In this document: positions 1 to 9,454 of the stretch, piece after piece
Layout: every line of letters starts with the position of its first letter
Position numbering within the stretch: position 1 is the stretch's first letter
Assembly (NCBI RefSeq): GCF_003029735.1
Contig: NZ_KZ686269.1
Span: 62,001 to 126,000, forward strand
Length of the DNA: 64,000 nt
Source: Pedobacter yulinensis
Lineage (GTDB): Bacteria > Bacteroidota > Bacteroidia > Sphingobacteriales > Sphingobacteriaceae
Direction: 5' to 3'
Made by a program: the position numbers and the translations under genes
The notes under the pieces: generated by a model
Seen by the model: the letters and a program-made list of their open reading frames with translations, nothing else
What the model was told of the DNA's origin: nothing
Databases searched by the model: none

Positions 1-874
1 CAATATCATTTGGATTCAGGTTATTCATTGCACCGACATCTTCGTTGATGATCCCATCGATTACAAGAAGCGGAGAATTGTTGCCGAACGTGCTGATACC
101 GCGAAGGTTGATGTTCATCGTATTATCGTTCGGATTCATGCTGCGCTGCTGGATAACCAGGCTGGGCGCGGTGCCCTGCAGGGCCTGCATCACATTGCCA
201 ACGGGACGGTCTTCAATCTGTGCGGCGCGTACCTGGTCTACTGCACCGACTACACTTGCTTTGCGTTGGGTTCCGTAACCGACAACCACGACGTCGTTAA
301 GTGCCTGACGATCTTCCTCTAGCTGAACATTCAATTCAGGCTGACCGCTGAACGTAACTTCTTTCGACTGGTAACCGATCGACGTAAAAACGAGTACTGA
401 ACCCGTAGCTGCCGTGATCCGGAAGCGTCCTTCTGCATCGGTAACAGACCCATTTGTACTGCCTTTTACACGGATACTGATTCCGGGTAAAGCTGAGCCG
501 GCCTGGTCGGTAACCCGTCCCGATACAGATGTCTGCCTTGAAGCAGCGCCAGTAAGCGTTGTTGCGGCGGGTTTTTGCCTGATGATAATTGTCTTGCCCT
601 CAATGTAATAACTGAGGGGCTGGTTGCGAAAGCAGATGTCCAGCACCTGGCGCACGGGCGCGTTGCGCACCGAAATGGAGATGGGCTGCGTTTGCTGCAG
701 CATATCGAGGTTGTAAAAAATGTCGTAGTCTGTCTGCCGTTTTATTTCCCGAAACACCTGCTCCAGGCCAACGCGCTTTTCTGTCAGGCTGACCTGTTGT
801 GCAAAGCTGCCCGCGTTTACCTGCAGCAAAGCAGTAAGCAGGAAAATAAGGGTGAGTTTCATGGACAGCATCAT
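1..874 (-). CDS. SusC/RagA-family TonB-dependent outer-membrane receptor, N-terminal part (cut by window edge)
   Basis: Outer-membrane, TonB-driven importer of the SusC type; only about 290 N-terminal residues lie in the window. Seen: a signal peptide (MKLTLIFLLTALLQ...), an STN domain (about residues 25-95), a CarboxypepD_reg domain (about 110-195), the TonB-side motif VVVGYGTQRK and the start of the plug with LLVIDG. STN plus CarboxypepD_reg is the layout of receptors that signal to FecR, and the FecR and ECF sigma genes lie directly upstream on the same strand. Start: in-frame ATGs at 874, 871 and 862; the one at 862 gives the tidiest signal peptide. The substrate cannot be told. A SusD partner would be expected beyond the left edge. 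Confidence 0.93.
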   Translation of the reverse strand, partial: MMLSMKLTLIFLLTALLQVNAGSFAQQVSLTEKRVGLEQVFREIKRQTDYDIFYNLDMLQQTQPISISVRNAPVRQVLDICFRNQPLSYYIEGKTIIIRQKPAATTLTGAASRQTSVSGRVTDQAGSALPGISIRVKGSTNGSVTDAEGRFRITAATGSVLVFTSIGYQSKEVTFSGQPELNVQLEEDRQALNDVVVVGYGTQRKASVVGAVDQVRAAQIEDRPVGNVMQALQGTAPSLVIQQRSMNPNDNTMNINLRGISTFGNNSPLLVIDGIINEDVGAMNNLNPNDI

Positions 875-1015
875 TTTGGGAATACAGTTCTTCCAACTGT
901 ACATTGTGTCAATGCAAGTCTTATACATTTGATGTTCGTTTAGAATATATTTGGTTATTTGCAGCACATATAGTGGTTTGTGCTGCGGTTGGTTAGCTCG
1001 GGAGTGAGGTAAAAA

Positions 1016-2167
1016 TTACGGCATGACGATGACCCTCCTTCCTTCGATCCTGAAGTGAATGACTCCTGTTTTTTCCATCATGCCCAGCAGTGTAGACAAC
1101 TGGTCGAACCGGGAAATGGTGCCACCAAATCTCCGGCCGCGGATCTGCCGGCTGATCTCTACATCGACATCATACCAGCGGGCAACGGTCCGCATAATGC
1201 TTTCTACCGTTTCGTTGTTGAAAGCGAAGTATCCTTTCTGCCAGGCCACCGCATTTTCGGTGTCGGCCGTATGTACCTGAACCGAGCCGGCCAGGACAGC
1301 CTGCTGCCCCGGGCGCAGCAGGGCGGTTTCGCCGGTTTCAGTTTTTTTCACGCGAACCGAGCCTTCAAGCAGCGTTGTGCGCGTACCCGGCTCATTCTCG
1401 TAAGCGTTTACATTAAAATGTGTACCCAGTACTTCGATCTGCTGGCCAGCACTTTCGACAATGAATGGTGTTTTTTTGCCGGCATGCTGTTGTTTGGCCA
1501 CTTCGAAGTACACCTCGCCTTTAATTTGTACCTGTCTGGCCTCCCTGCCAAAACGAAGGGGGAACCTGATGCTCGAAGCAGCATTGAGCCAGACCCTGGA
1601 GCCGTCGGGAAGGTCGACCTGGTACTGGCCTCCGCGCGGGGTTGATATGGTATGGTAATCTGTGGCGGCTGCTGCCGAGGGGTCTGCAGAGCTGTAAATC
1701 AACTGGCCCTGTTTTTTCGAAACGGCCAGGTTCCGGTCTTCGGCAAGCAAGCCGTCTTTATGCTGGTCCAGGCTGATCGTAGAACCGTCGGCCAGGGTAA
1801 GCAATGCTTTATTGCTGCCAGGTAAAATGGGGGCGGGGCTTTTTGGTGTCCGCTGCGTGGTCAGGACGCGGTTTTCGGGGCGAATTCTTGCAAGGAAAAA
1901 CAGGGAGGAGCCCAGCAACAGTACGGCGGCGACGCGCGGCAACCAGATCCTGAGCAGCGACGGGCGGATATGTTCGCGGTTAAGAATGTTGCGATACAGC
2001 CGCTCTTTGACTTGCGCTTCGCTTTTGGCCAGCAGACCGGTTTCTTCAGTGTGGTCAAACGAGGCATACCAATCATCCAGTTGCTGTTTTTCCTGGTCAG
2101 TTATGGTGCCCTCCTGCCATTTGCGGGCAAGCAATGCGATCTGGCGATCCGGTTTGTTTGAAGACAT
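1016..2167 (-). CDS. FecR-family anti-sigma factor
   Basis: Inner-membrane anti-sigma/sigma-regulator of 383 aa. Seen: a cytoplasmic N-terminal helical part with the LARKW motif typical of FecR (residues 1-70), one membrane segment (about 76-93, rich in Leu/Val/Ala), a periplasmic FecR domain beginning near STPRGGQYQVDLPDGS (175-190), and a C-terminal DUF4974/STN-like domain (about 310-383). It lies between an ECF sigma gene (70 nt upstream) and a SusC receptor with an STN domain (141 nt downstream), so the three should form one surface-signalling unit: the receptor senses substrate, FecR relays, and sigma transcribes the receptor genes. The signal is unknown. Confidence 0.95.
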   Translation of the reverse strand: MSSNKPDRQIALLARKWQEGTITDQEKQQLDDWYASFDHTEETGLLAKSEAQVKERLYRNILNREHIRPSLLRIWLPRVAAVLLLGSSLFFLARIRPENRVLTTQRTPKSPAPILPGSNKALLTLADGSTISLDQHKDGLLAEDRNLAVSKKQGQLIYSSADPSAAAATDYHTISTPRGGQYQVDLPDGSRVWLNAASSIRFPLRFGREARQVQIKGEVYFEVAKQQHAGKKTPFIVESAGQQIEVLGTHFNVNAYENEPGTRTTLLEGSVRVKKTETGETALLRPGQQAVLAGSVQVHTADTENAVAWQKGYFAFNNETVESIMRTVARWYDVDVEISRQIRGRRFGGTISRFDQLSTLLGMMEKTGVIHFRIEGRRVIVMP

Positions 2168-2236
2168 TTGGTTTGCTGGTTTACTGATATAGCCAGTCGA
2201 TCCGGATGAATCCCTTAGTCGGATTAAAAAAAAAAA

Positions 2237-2806
2237 TCAAAAAAAACAGATCAGCATGCCCAGGGCAGCGCCAAAATTGGCTTTCAGCGTTTTTCGGGCC
2301 TTTGACAGGTGCGCCTCTACGGTCTTTTCAGAGATGTGAAGTGTTTCAGCAATCTGCAGCTGGCTGTAGTTTTTTTCATAACGCAGCCTGAACACCGCCC
2401 TGCATTTGTCGGGCAGCCGGTTAATCGACGCTTGCAGCTGGGTTTTGAGGTCCTGCAGATCGATCGTTTCCTGCATGGAGCTGTCTGCATCGACATATGC
2501 TGAAGCCGCCTGTCGTTCATAACTCTCGCGCCGGCTGCGCCTGGCCAGCTGGTTAATAACCTCGAACTTTACGGCCACGGCAAAATAATTTTCGAAAGAC
2601 CTGGTCAATGTAAATGAGGTGCGGCGGCGCCAGAGTTTGCAAAAAATGTCCTGTACGATTTCTTCTGCCTCTGCTTCATTGTTCAGGCGTTTTCTCGCGC
2701 TTAGAAAACACAACTTCCAGTTCCGCTCATAAATTTCGCGAAAAGCCCTTTCACTGCTTTGTGCAAGCAGAACAGCAAGCTCTGAATCGATCAGGTCGGT
2801 GCGCAT
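2237..2806 (-). CDS. ECF sigma factor, FecI-like
   Basis: RNA polymerase sigma-70 factor of the extracytoplasmic-function class, 189 aa. Region 2 (about 25-90) contains EAEEIVQDIF and the aromatic-rich promoter-melting segment; region 4 (about 120-180) has the CRAVFRLRYEKNYSQLQIAE and SEKTVEAHLSKA helix-turn-helix. It stands at the head of the sigma-FecR-SusC set. The C-terminus is hydrophobic (MLICFF), and the stop codon is followed by a run of A/T at 2225-2240. Its start is 250 nt from the divergent S41 peptidase gene. Confidence 0.95.
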   Translation of the reverse strand: MRTDLIDSELAVLLAQSSERAFREIYERNWKLCFLSARKRLNNEAEAEEIVQDIFCKLWRRRTSFTLTRSFENYFAVAVKFEVINQLARRSRRESYERQAASAYVDADSSMQETIDLQDLKTQLQASINRLPDKCRAVFRLRYEKNYSQLQIAETLHISEKTVEAHLSKARKTLKANFGAALGMLICFF

Positions 2807-3057
2807 GAGACGCTTTTGGTTGATTGGCGGTTCGGTTGTACTGGGCCGCTAGTAAAACGGTACAGCAACTGCAAGATAGCAGAAAGTTTTCATACAAAAC
2901 AAGTGCGGATTGTTTAAAGCGGGGGTGGTTTTGACGTAGGGGATGAATTGGTGATTTAGAAATGGGAGAACAGACCTGTATACCAGCTTGCTTCCCATTA
3001 CAATCAGGAATGTTTAGATTTAGGTGAAATGACTTAGTTTGAAAATGACTAAGTTGC

Positions 3058-4764
3058 ATGCCTATGAAATGTATCCGCTGCACTTTCGTGCTATGGTTAG
3101 TTGTCTTTAGCGCATCCGCGCAAAAAGACCAGTTAGATTTTTTCAAGGTTTGGGGTTTTCTAAAATATCACCATCCTGCACTGGCCTCCGGCCAGATAGA
3201 TGCCGATAGCCTATTCCTGGCCCATCTCGCTAAGAATGGAACTGCCGAGATGCTTCAAAGCCTGGAGGCCAGACAGCAATTTAAGCTGATGGCACCATCC
3301 GCTTATCCCGCCGGGAAGCTAGTCAGCCATCTGAACCGCTCGCTGAGACAACTTCCCCGTAAAATCAAGAAGCAGCTACACGATATCTACCTGCATCGTT
3401 TCGCGGCCGCTGAACATTATTATTATACGCCCAAACATTACGGCAGCCAACTGCCGCATGAAAAGCCCTATATTTTCGCTGACACCATCCCATATGCCTA
3501 CCGAATGTTATCTCTGGCCAAGATACAGGCTGCGGTTGACTATATTTTTCCTCATAAGTACATCATGGATCAGCAGTTTGATCAGGTTGTCAGCCATGCG
3601 CTTTCCCGGTTCAAGGTGGCAAACAGCCGCCAGGCCTTTGAAAAAGAACTGCTCTTATTAACAGCACATCTGAACGATTCGCATACGCTCCGCTTCTATA
3701 AATCGCTTAAAAACTGGAACAAAATTTTACAGGTGAGGTATTACCCACCATTTGATTATCAATTGATCAATGGCGGAAAACAGTTATTGGTCACTCATCT
3801 GATCATTCCGGAACATTGCCGGGCAGCAGGGATACAAAAAGGTGATATCATTACAAAAATGAATCATATGACCATAGCTGAGCGGGTGGCGCAATTGCGG
3901 CAGTATCTCTCAGTTTCCAATACGCGGGCTTTGGAGCAGCGGCTGAACCGCTATTCAGACAACCTGATGTTCACAACCGACAGCCTGCAAACCCGGCTTC
4001 ATTATGAACGGGATGGCCAGTTGAAAGAAACAGTGGTAACTTGGGCGAGCAAACCTGATGATTTCAAACTCCTCAGTAATTATGTCAACGAACAAGCCGC
4101 TTCAAAGGCAAAAGGCACTGCACTGGAACATGCTGCTGAAGGCGTCATCATCTTCAGGGCGGGAGAAACGACCCGTTTTTTGAATGCCCTTCCCGAAAGT
4201 CAGCTGTTAACAGGCATGGACTCGTTATTTACCATTGCAGGACAGCAAAAAGGCCTCATTTTTGACATGCGCAGTTACCCGGATTGGGCGGGTTTTTTTT
4301 ATTTGCTGTATAATCGGTATGGTCAGAACAGGCAGCCTTTCGCCCACTATTACGCAGTAGACAAACAACACCTCGGTAAGTTCAGGCTTCTGACTGATAC
4401 AGTCGAATATTATCCTCCGACAGCCACACCCGGTTACCGGACCTACAACGGTAAAGTCGTTATACTGGTCAACGGCGGGACAGTGAGTGCCGGCGAGTAC
4501 TACACCATGTTCCTGCAGCACCTGTTTCCGCAAAGTATAACTATTGGCAGCCAAACAGCCGGGGCCGACGGCGACGAAAAAATCCTCACCTTACCCGGTG
4601 GCTATCATCTGCCCTTCTCAGGCAATTCCATTTTTTATCCGGACGGCACCCCGACCCAGCGCAGGGGCGTCAGGATTAATGTACGCGCAGTTCCCAAATC
4701 AAAAGACCTCTTAAAAGGTGAAGATACTTTGCTCGAAGAAGCGCTCCGGCGAATGCTTCGGTAA
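3058..4764 (+). CDS. S41-family (C-terminal-processing-like) serine peptidase, exported
   Basis: Predicted periplasmic or cell-surface serine peptidase, 568 aa. Seen: a signal peptide ending near FSASAQ (residue 22), an N-terminal helical region, a PDZ-like segment (around 245-300, with GIQKGDIITKMN) and an S41 catalytic core. The likely nucleophile is Ser477 in VNGGTVSAGEYY. The position where CtpA-type enzymes carry the general-base Lys reads GSQTAGADGD, the tricorn/Bacteroidota variant, so the mechanism may differ from Ser-Lys. The gene is visibly AT-richer than its neighbours (24 of 60 bases GC at 3541-3600). The second ATG at 3064 is an equally good start. It stands alone, with a strong terminator after it. 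Confidence 0.85.
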   Translation: MPMKCIRCTFVLWLVVFSASAQKDQLDFFKVWGFLKYHHPALASGQIDADSLFLAHLAKNGTAEMLQSLEARQQFKLMAPSAYPAGKLVSHLNRSLRQLPRKIKKQLHDIYLHRFAAAEHYYYTPKHYGSQLPHEKPYIFADTIPYAYRMLSLAKIQAAVDYIFPHKYIMDQQFDQVVSHALSRFKVANSRQAFEKELLLLTAHLNDSHTLRFYKSLKNWNKILQVRYYPPFDYQLINGGKQLLVTHLIIPEHCRAAGIQKGDIITKMNHMTIAERVAQLRQYLSVSNTRALEQRLNRYSDNLMFTTDSLQTRLHYERDGQLKETVVTWASKPDDFKLLSNYVNEQAASKAKGTALEHAAEGVIIFRAGETTRFLNALPESQLLTGMDSLFTIAGQQKGLIFDMRSYPDWAGFFYLLYNRYGQNRQPFAHYYAVDKQHLGKFRLLTDTVEYYPPTATPGYRTYNGKVVILVNGGTVSAGEYYTMFLQHLFPQSITIGSQTAGADGDEKILTLPGGYHLPFSGNSIFYPDGTPTQRRGVRINVRAVPKSKDLLKGEDTLLEEALRRMLR

Positions 4765-4910
4765 ATCAGTGCAAGCGTCATTCTTTGCGGCAAGACGCAA
4801 CCGGTTTGTATCTGGATTTTCAAAAGATAAATTACTGTCAGCTTCAAATGCTCTTAATCTTCTTTCGCTGCTGCAAAGTGTCAACCTGCTGGCGCAATCG
4901 TATTAACAAA

Positions 4911-4943
4911 CAAAGCCCCATGAAGGGGCTTTGCTGATTTTTC
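4911..4943. terminator. Bidirectional rho-independent terminator
   Basis: A 9-bp perfect stem (CAAAGCCCC at 4911 with GGGGCTTTG at 4925) and 5-nt loop. It is followed by a T-rich tract on the plus strand and by TTTGTTTGTT on the minus strand. It separates the converging S41 peptidase (+) and DUF3606 (-) genes. Confidence 0.85.
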
Positions 4944-4990
4944 AGGTCACAACATTCTTTTGAACGAAGTCTATAAACTTTTGATACGGG

Positions 4991-5170
4991 CTAATTTCCG
5001 CGAAGGTGTTTTTCTACCGCTTCGCGGTTGTTGCCGACCGCTGCGATCGCATCTTTAACCTGTGCCCGGCTTACGCCCAGTTTTTCGGCCAGGTAATCGA
5101 CCTCGTAATCTTCGTCTCCCGCCACACGACTGCGGTCGCGTTGGTCGGCTTTGCTTTTATCGTCTGCCAT
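4991..5170 (-). CDS. DUF3606 small protein
   Basis: A 59-aa acidic protein beginning MADDKSKADQRDRSRVAG. It matches the DUF3606 pattern: charged N-terminus, DYEVDYLAEKLGVSRAQVKDA, then a short helix ending in REAVEKHL. The middle resembles a small helix-turn-helix. A longer frame reaches upstream to 5284, but the ATG at 5170 matches the family start and length. The molecular role is unknown; in many bacteria the family accompanies stress-induced genes, which fits the stress genes 1.5-6 kb downstream (inference). Confidence 0.8.
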   Translation of the reverse strand: MADDKSKADQRDRSRVAGDEDYEVDYLAEKLGVSRAQVKDAIAAVGNNREAVEKHLRGN

Positions 5171-5335
5171 ATGAATCGTGTTTTTTTTATCTAACAAGAG
5201 AAGATTATGGAATGTTTTGCGCTGCTGCCACCGGTTCATCCTGTTGTCTGCAGAGCAACCGGCCAGAAAACAAACCGTTACCATATTTGCGGGAAATCGT
5301 TTAAATTGGCGGTTAATACCTCATATTTATCATCC

Positions 5336-5767
5336 ATGACACCATCAAAACTTGCACTGTCGCTTCAAATGCCTGTAGCTGCAGATCCCGCCCGCCTGTG
5401 GACGGTCCTGACCACTGCCGCATACATCAAACAGTGGCTGGGCGTTACCATAGCAAGCACCTGGCAGCCGGGTGCGCCCATGTCTTTCAACTTCCATTTT
5501 AACGGCAAAGACTTCGAAGATAAAGGTGTGCTGCTGACCCTGCAAACCGAGAAGTTGTTTTCTTATACGTATTGGAGCAGCTTCTCGGGGCTGGAAGATG
5601 CACCAGAAAATTATTCATTCGTTTCTTTTTCACTTAAGCCAGCAGGCAGAGCAACCATGCTTAGCCTGGAGCACAGCAATATTGCCACCGAACAGATGTA
5701 TCAGCACTCCCTGGCCAACTGGAAGGAGACGCTTGAGGAGATCAAACGCCTGGCAGAAAACGCCTGA
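5336..5767 (+). CDS. SRPBCC / AHSA1-family START-fold protein
   Basis: A 143-aa single-domain protein of the activator-of-Hsp90 / START superfamily. Seen: PADPARLWTVLTTAAYIKQW at the N-terminus, the central strand pattern (GAPMSFNF, KGVLLTLQTEKLFSYTYW), an acidic mid-section and a long C-terminal helix with NWKETLEEIKRLA. Family members bind small hydrophobic ligands; no ligand or partner is evident. The start at 5336 is chosen because upstream codons in this frame do not resemble the family. It is apparently monocistronic and divergent from the DUF3606 gene. Confidence 0.82.
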   Translation: MTPSKLALSLQMPVAADPARLWTVLTTAAYIKQWLGVTIASTWQPGAPMSFNFHFNGKDFEDKGVLLTLQTEKLFSYTYWSSFSGLEDAPENYSFVSFSLKPAGRATMLSLEHSNIATEQMYQHSLANWKETLEEIKRLAENA

Positions 5768-6447
5768 CAGTAACAGGCTGCTGCGTAAAGTTCAGTAGCG
5801 AAACCTGTATCGCCGGGTTTTTTAAGCACCAGTGTTCATCACAACTTACGCGGGAGTGCACCGGCATATAATCGCAAATTTTTTCCCGGACGTGTTTGTC
5901 TTAAAGATCAAGCCCGACGAGCGATGCGGCCAGCCCGGCCTCTTTCAGTGCAAGACCGAAGGCATGCGCTTCAATGCGGCCCGTTAGCTGCCGGCCAATG
6001 CCTTCTTTCAAATTTTCAGGCCGAGTATAGAAACAATACCAAATCGCCCATAAGGCCACCGTACTTACCTTTCTGCCCAGAACGCCGTTTGAGCGCTGAG
6101 CTGTTTCTGCATCGTTTCTGGCTCGAAACACCTAAAAATACCTGCCCTCGCTGCGGTAGCAATAGGCCCGCAGGGTAACCGCCACAGCCTCTCAAATCAG
6201 TTCATTAGCGCACTGGCACCTTCAACGCGGGCGGCCCTGAGCAGGAGGGGGATGGATCATAGATAAGGCCCGAAAAACGGTTAACGAAGCTAAGATGTCC
6301 ATTCCTCGAACCAAAATTCCATTCCTGCGAACCATTTGGGGTTGCGGTTGTTTGACTAGGTAGTTACGCCGAACCTGTCTGTTCCGGTTGCTGCATCATC
6401 CGGCGGCACTACCGGTAGCCTCGTTTATGCACGTCAAAACAGATCAC
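5768..6447. other. Intergenic stretch, no recognised gene
   Basis: About 680 nt between the START-fold gene and the sensor kinase. Short open frames exist on both strands (for example minus 5901-6131), but none resembles a family or has coupling, a ribosome site or coherent codon use. No repeat or strong terminator is seen. The kinase promoter presumably lies in the right-hand part. Confidence 0.5.
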
Positions 6448-7509
6448 ATGGAAAAAGAACTGACAAGTTCACCTTCAATCGGGAAGTTGCTCAATGTACA
6501 TTTTGTATACAATCTTGATACCCGCACCTGGGCCTATACAGATGGCCGCCTAACCGAGATAACCGGTGTGCTGCCCGCAGAGGCCCCGCAACTTTTAAAA
6601 ATGATTGAACCGGACGACCAGGTTATGGTACATATGGCATACAAGCAGTTGCAGGAAAACAAACTGCTTTCCCCGCTGCGTTTGCGGGTCAAGGGCCGTG
6701 ATGGTTACCATTGGATTGAACTTTCGGCCATTCAACTGGAACTTTCTGGGACCAATTGCCTGATCGGCACGGTATACGACATTACGGCCGATATGGAGCA
6801 CGAAGCTGAGCTCGCGAAATATGCGAACAAGAAGAACTCAATTCTGCACATGTTATCGCACGATTTGCGGGGGCCGCTGAGCGTTGCAGGATCATTGGCA
6901 AAATCGCTTCGGAAAGATTTCGCAGACGAAGCTGCACAGCAGAAGATCGAGGCCATTTCAGGCATGATCAGCCAGGCGATCGATCTCATTGTCGACCTGA
7001 CCAAGCGCGAGTTTTTAGACACAACCGAAGTGGCCCTGGTCATCAAACCCACAAACCTTGCAGAAGCCCTGGCCCAGTACATTGCAGAATGCCGGTTGTC
7101 TGCTACGCTGGCCGAAAGACACTTTCATTTTCATTCCGAAACCGATCACCTGATGGTTGCTATTGACGAACCTAAGTTTATGCAGGTCATGAACAACCTG
7201 GTTTCAAATGCCCTGAAATTTACGCATCCGGGAGGCAACATCCGGATCACACTGGGCCAGGATGGGGATTGGGTGATCGTAACGGTAAGCGATGACGGCA
7301 TTGGTATTCCCGAAGACCTGCAGCCTTTCGTATTTGAACGGTATAGCCGTGCCCGCAGGGAAGGGATCCAGGGCGAACCGACCGAAGGCGTGGGACTTTC
7401 GATTGTACATGCCATTCTGGCCTGGCACGGCGCCGAAATTTCCTGCAAGAGCAAGGAAGGCAAGGGAACAACTTTCATCATCAGACTGCCCGGTTTCCGT
7501 CAAACCTGA
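6448..7509 (+). CDS. Soluble PAS-domain sensor histidine kinase
   Basis: Cytoplasmic sensor kinase of 353 aa from the ATG at 6448 (ATGs at 6388 and 6427 would add 20 or 7 residues). Seen: a PAS fold (about 10-115, ending GTVYDITADMEHE), a HisKA dimerisation domain with the phospho-acceptor His138 in LSHDLRGPL, and a HATPase domain with N-box NNLVSNALKF, G1 DDGIGIP, F-box FVFERYS and G2 GVGLSIV. There are no membrane segments, so it senses something in the cytoplasm. It lies next to an orphan ECF sigma and a NarL-type regulator at 8695. The latter is a plausible partner (inference; not an operon because the sigma gene intervenes on the other strand). Confidence 0.93.
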   Translation: MEKELTSSPSIGKLLNVHFVYNLDTRTWAYTDGRLTEITGVLPAEAPQLLKMIEPDDQVMVHMAYKQLQENKLLSPLRLRVKGRDGYHWIELSAIQLELSGTNCLIGTVYDITADMEHEAELAKYANKKNSILHMLSHDLRGPLSVAGSLAKSLRKDFADEAAQQKIEAISGMISQAIDLIVDLTKREFLDTTEVALVIKPTNLAEALAQYIAECRLSATLAERHFHFHSETDHLMVAIDEPKFMQVMNNLVSNALKFTHPGGNIRITLGQDGDWVIVTVSDDGIGIPEDLQPFVFERYSRARREGIQGEPTEGVGLSIVHAILAWHGAEISCKSKEGKGTTFIIRLPGFRQT

Positions 7510-7516
7510 CAATACA

Positions 7517-7552
7517 TAAAAAAAGCCAGGGAGCTAGTCCATGGCCTTTACT
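7517..7552 (-). terminator. Probable terminator of the ECF sigma gene
   Basis: Read on the minus strand, an imperfect GCCA(T)GG / CCTGGC stem is followed by a run of seven T. It lies about 150 nt past the stop codon of the sigma gene and just after the converging kinase gene. Confidence 0.45.
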
Positions 7553-7697
7553 AATTTACATTTCTAATCCCGGCCTAAGCCGGCTATCTGTTACTTGTAG
7601 TGGTCGGCGGGCGATCATTTAAGCTGCGCCTGGTAAACCTGCGCCTGCATTGAGACCTGAAAGTCTTTACGGCCGGCTTCGCGTTCTGCCTCCCGAC

Positions 7698-8243
7698 TTA
7701 TGCCGCCTGGCTTTTCTTTGGTGTTTTTTTGCCGAATTGTTCCTCGTACATTTTTAGCTGGCGTTTCAGTTGTTGCCTGGCCAGGAAAATATGCGTTTTA
7801 ACGGTGCCTAAGGGTATGTTGAGTTCGTCTGCGATCTCATGGTATTTATAACCCTCAAAATACCGTTGAAACGGAATGCGGTAAGCATCGGGAAGGCTGT
7901 CGAGTGCGGCCTGCACATCGCCGAGTGCAAAGCGGCTTTCTGCAGAATTCCGTGATGCGCTCATCTTCAGCTGTGGCGAGCTCAGGTCTTCGCTTACTTC
8001 CATCACGCCGTGCCATTTCGCCTTGCTGCGGTAGGCATTGATAAACGTGTTTTTGAGGATAGTAAATAACCAGGCTTTCAAATTTGTTCCCGATTTGTAC
8101 AGGTGCTCATAAGACAGTGCTTTGATCAGGGTATCCTGCAAAAGATCTTCAGCATCGTCGAGGTTACGTGTCAGGCGGAGCGCATAGTTTCTGAGGATGG
8201 GTCGATGGCCGCAAACGGCCTGTTCAAAAATTAATGTTTTCAT
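7698..8243 (-). CDS. Orphan ECF sigma factor (paralogue A)
   Basis: Sigma-70-family factor of 181 aa. Region 2 has [21 protein letters not shown] and [19 protein letters not shown]; region 4 has [18 protein letters not shown] and [16 protein letters not shown]. No FecR or zinc anti-sigma gene is adjacent, unlike the two FecI-type sigmas in this window. A close paralogue lies at 23647-24174, roughly two-thirds identical by eye, including the NEDLSS/SEDLSS linker. Its neighbours are a PAS kinase, a response regulator and typical stress genes (DUF892, SDR). This suggests control by two-component signalling or at transcription rather than by a membrane anti-sigma (inference). Confidence 0.93.
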   Translation of the reverse strand: MKTLIFEQAVCGHRPILRNYALRLTRNLDDAEDLLQDTLIKALSYEHLYKSGTNLKAWLFTILKNTFINAYRSKAKWHGVMEVSEDLSSPQLKMSASRNSAESRFALGDVQAALDSLPDAYRIPFQRYFEGYKYHEIADELNIPLGTVKTHIFLARQQLKRQLKMYEEQFGKKTPKKSQAA

Positions 8244-8694
8244 AGGTGGGGGTTAGAATGGTTTTAGTTAATTGAAAAACAAACGCTTCTCGAAAATGGT
8301 TGGCTGGTTAACTACCCGTTTTGTCGATGCAAAGTACCCGTACTGCGGCGGTATCCTGCTAAATGCGCTGACACCTCCGTAACGCGTTTATTTCGATTCA
8401 ATCACCCGGGGGAGCAGGCAGAACGGCCCTCCATGCGCCCGGAAATCAGGTATTTTGAACTTGGCAAACGCGTACTTTCATCCTTTTTGAGAATGTTTTA
8501 GGTTCTAGATTTGCAATGTCAAATGCCCTTAAGCTACCTGCATCCGCGCCTCGCAGCAATCCTGCAAAGCTGATCACACTTCTTGATCTCGTATTCAGGG
8601 GTTTTTGAGGCGAAATTTTGGCTGCCAATTGAAACAATTTGCGGTCAATTTTTTTTTAGACAAAAAACTAACACTTAAAAGACAGGAACCGACC
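8244..8694. other. Divergent intergenic region between sigma factor and NarL regulator
   Basis: About 450 nt with no credible gene. It must hold the promoters of the orphan sigma gene (left) and the response regulator (right). No exact TAnnTTTG box was found at the expected places, which is compatible with use of an alternative sigma. Confidence 0.45.
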
Positions 8695-9339
8695 ATGATC
8701 AACATTCTCTTAGCCGAGGACCACAGTATTGTTCGCAACGGTATAAAAGTCCTTTTGGAAACCCAATCGGACTTTCGAGTACAGGCCGAGGCGAAAGATG
8801 GTTTGGAAGCATTGGAAATGGTGCGCTCGGGCCTGAGTCCTGATCTGGTTCTGGCCGATGTGAACATGCCTGGCATGGACGGAATTGAGCTGCTGCGTGA
8901 ACTGAAAAAACTGAACGCCTCCTGTCGTTTCGTGTTTCTGACCATGGTTGAAAGCCGGGAATCGGTTGCCCAGGCTTTTCGCGAAGGTGCAGACGGTTAC
9001 CTTTTAAAGAATATAGATTCAGACGAACTCGTATTCAGCCTGCGCATCATTCAGAAAGGCACCCGCTACCTGTGTTCTGAACTTTCGTCGGTTCTGATTG
9101 ACCGCCTGCTCAGCCGTGACTTCCCGGTCTCTGCAGAACCGGCTATTGAATTTTCTTCGCGTGAGATCGAAATTCTCAACCTCATTGCCGATGGGCACAC
9201 CAACGTAGAAATGGCCGATGCGCTGTTTATCAGCAAACGGACCATCGAGGGGCACCGCCAAAGCCTTCTGGACAAAACCGGGTCAAAAAATACAGCGGCG
9301 CTTATCCGCTTTGCCGTGACCAACGGTTACATCACCTGA
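8695..9339 (+). CDS. NarL/FixJ-family response regulator
   Basis: Two-domain regulator of 214 aa. Receiver domain (1-120): acidic pair Glu8/Asp9, phospho-acceptor Asp55 in LVLADVNMPGMDG, switch Thr in FLTM, Lys in YLLKN. C-terminal LuxR-type helix-turn-helix (about 148-210): FSSREIEILNLIADGHTN, then FISKRTIEGHRQSLLDKTG. Start at 8695 (MINILLAEDH); the upstream extension in frame is not receiver-like, and AGGA sits 10 nt before this ATG. The kinase at 6448 is the nearest candidate partner. Confidence 0.94.
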   Translation: MINILLAEDHSIVRNGIKVLLETQSDFRVQAEAKDGLEALEMVRSGLSPDLVLADVNMPGMDGIELLRELKKLNASCRFVFLTMVESRESVAQAFREGADGYLLKNIDSDELVFSLRIIQKGTRYLCSELSSVLIDRLLSRDFPVSAEPAIEFSSREIEILNLIADGHTNVEMADALFISKRTIEGHRQSLLDKTGSKNTAALIRFAVTNGYIT

Positions 9340-9454
9340 TGCTGCAACCGTCCTGCGATCATATGGAGGCACCAGGCAAATCCACAATCTGAAAAAAAGC
9401 TAAACCTCTTTGGGCTGGCGCTGTTACACTGCTAACAACGTAAAATCAAAGACA

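Noticed and set aside
600..896. Minus-strand 98-codon frame at the receptor N-terminus
   Set aside because: It is out of frame with the clearly conserved STN and signal-peptide sequence of the SusC-like receptor.
5901..6131. Minus-strand 76-codon frame in the gap before the kinase
   Set aside because: No family resemblance, no coupling and no promoter or terminator support.
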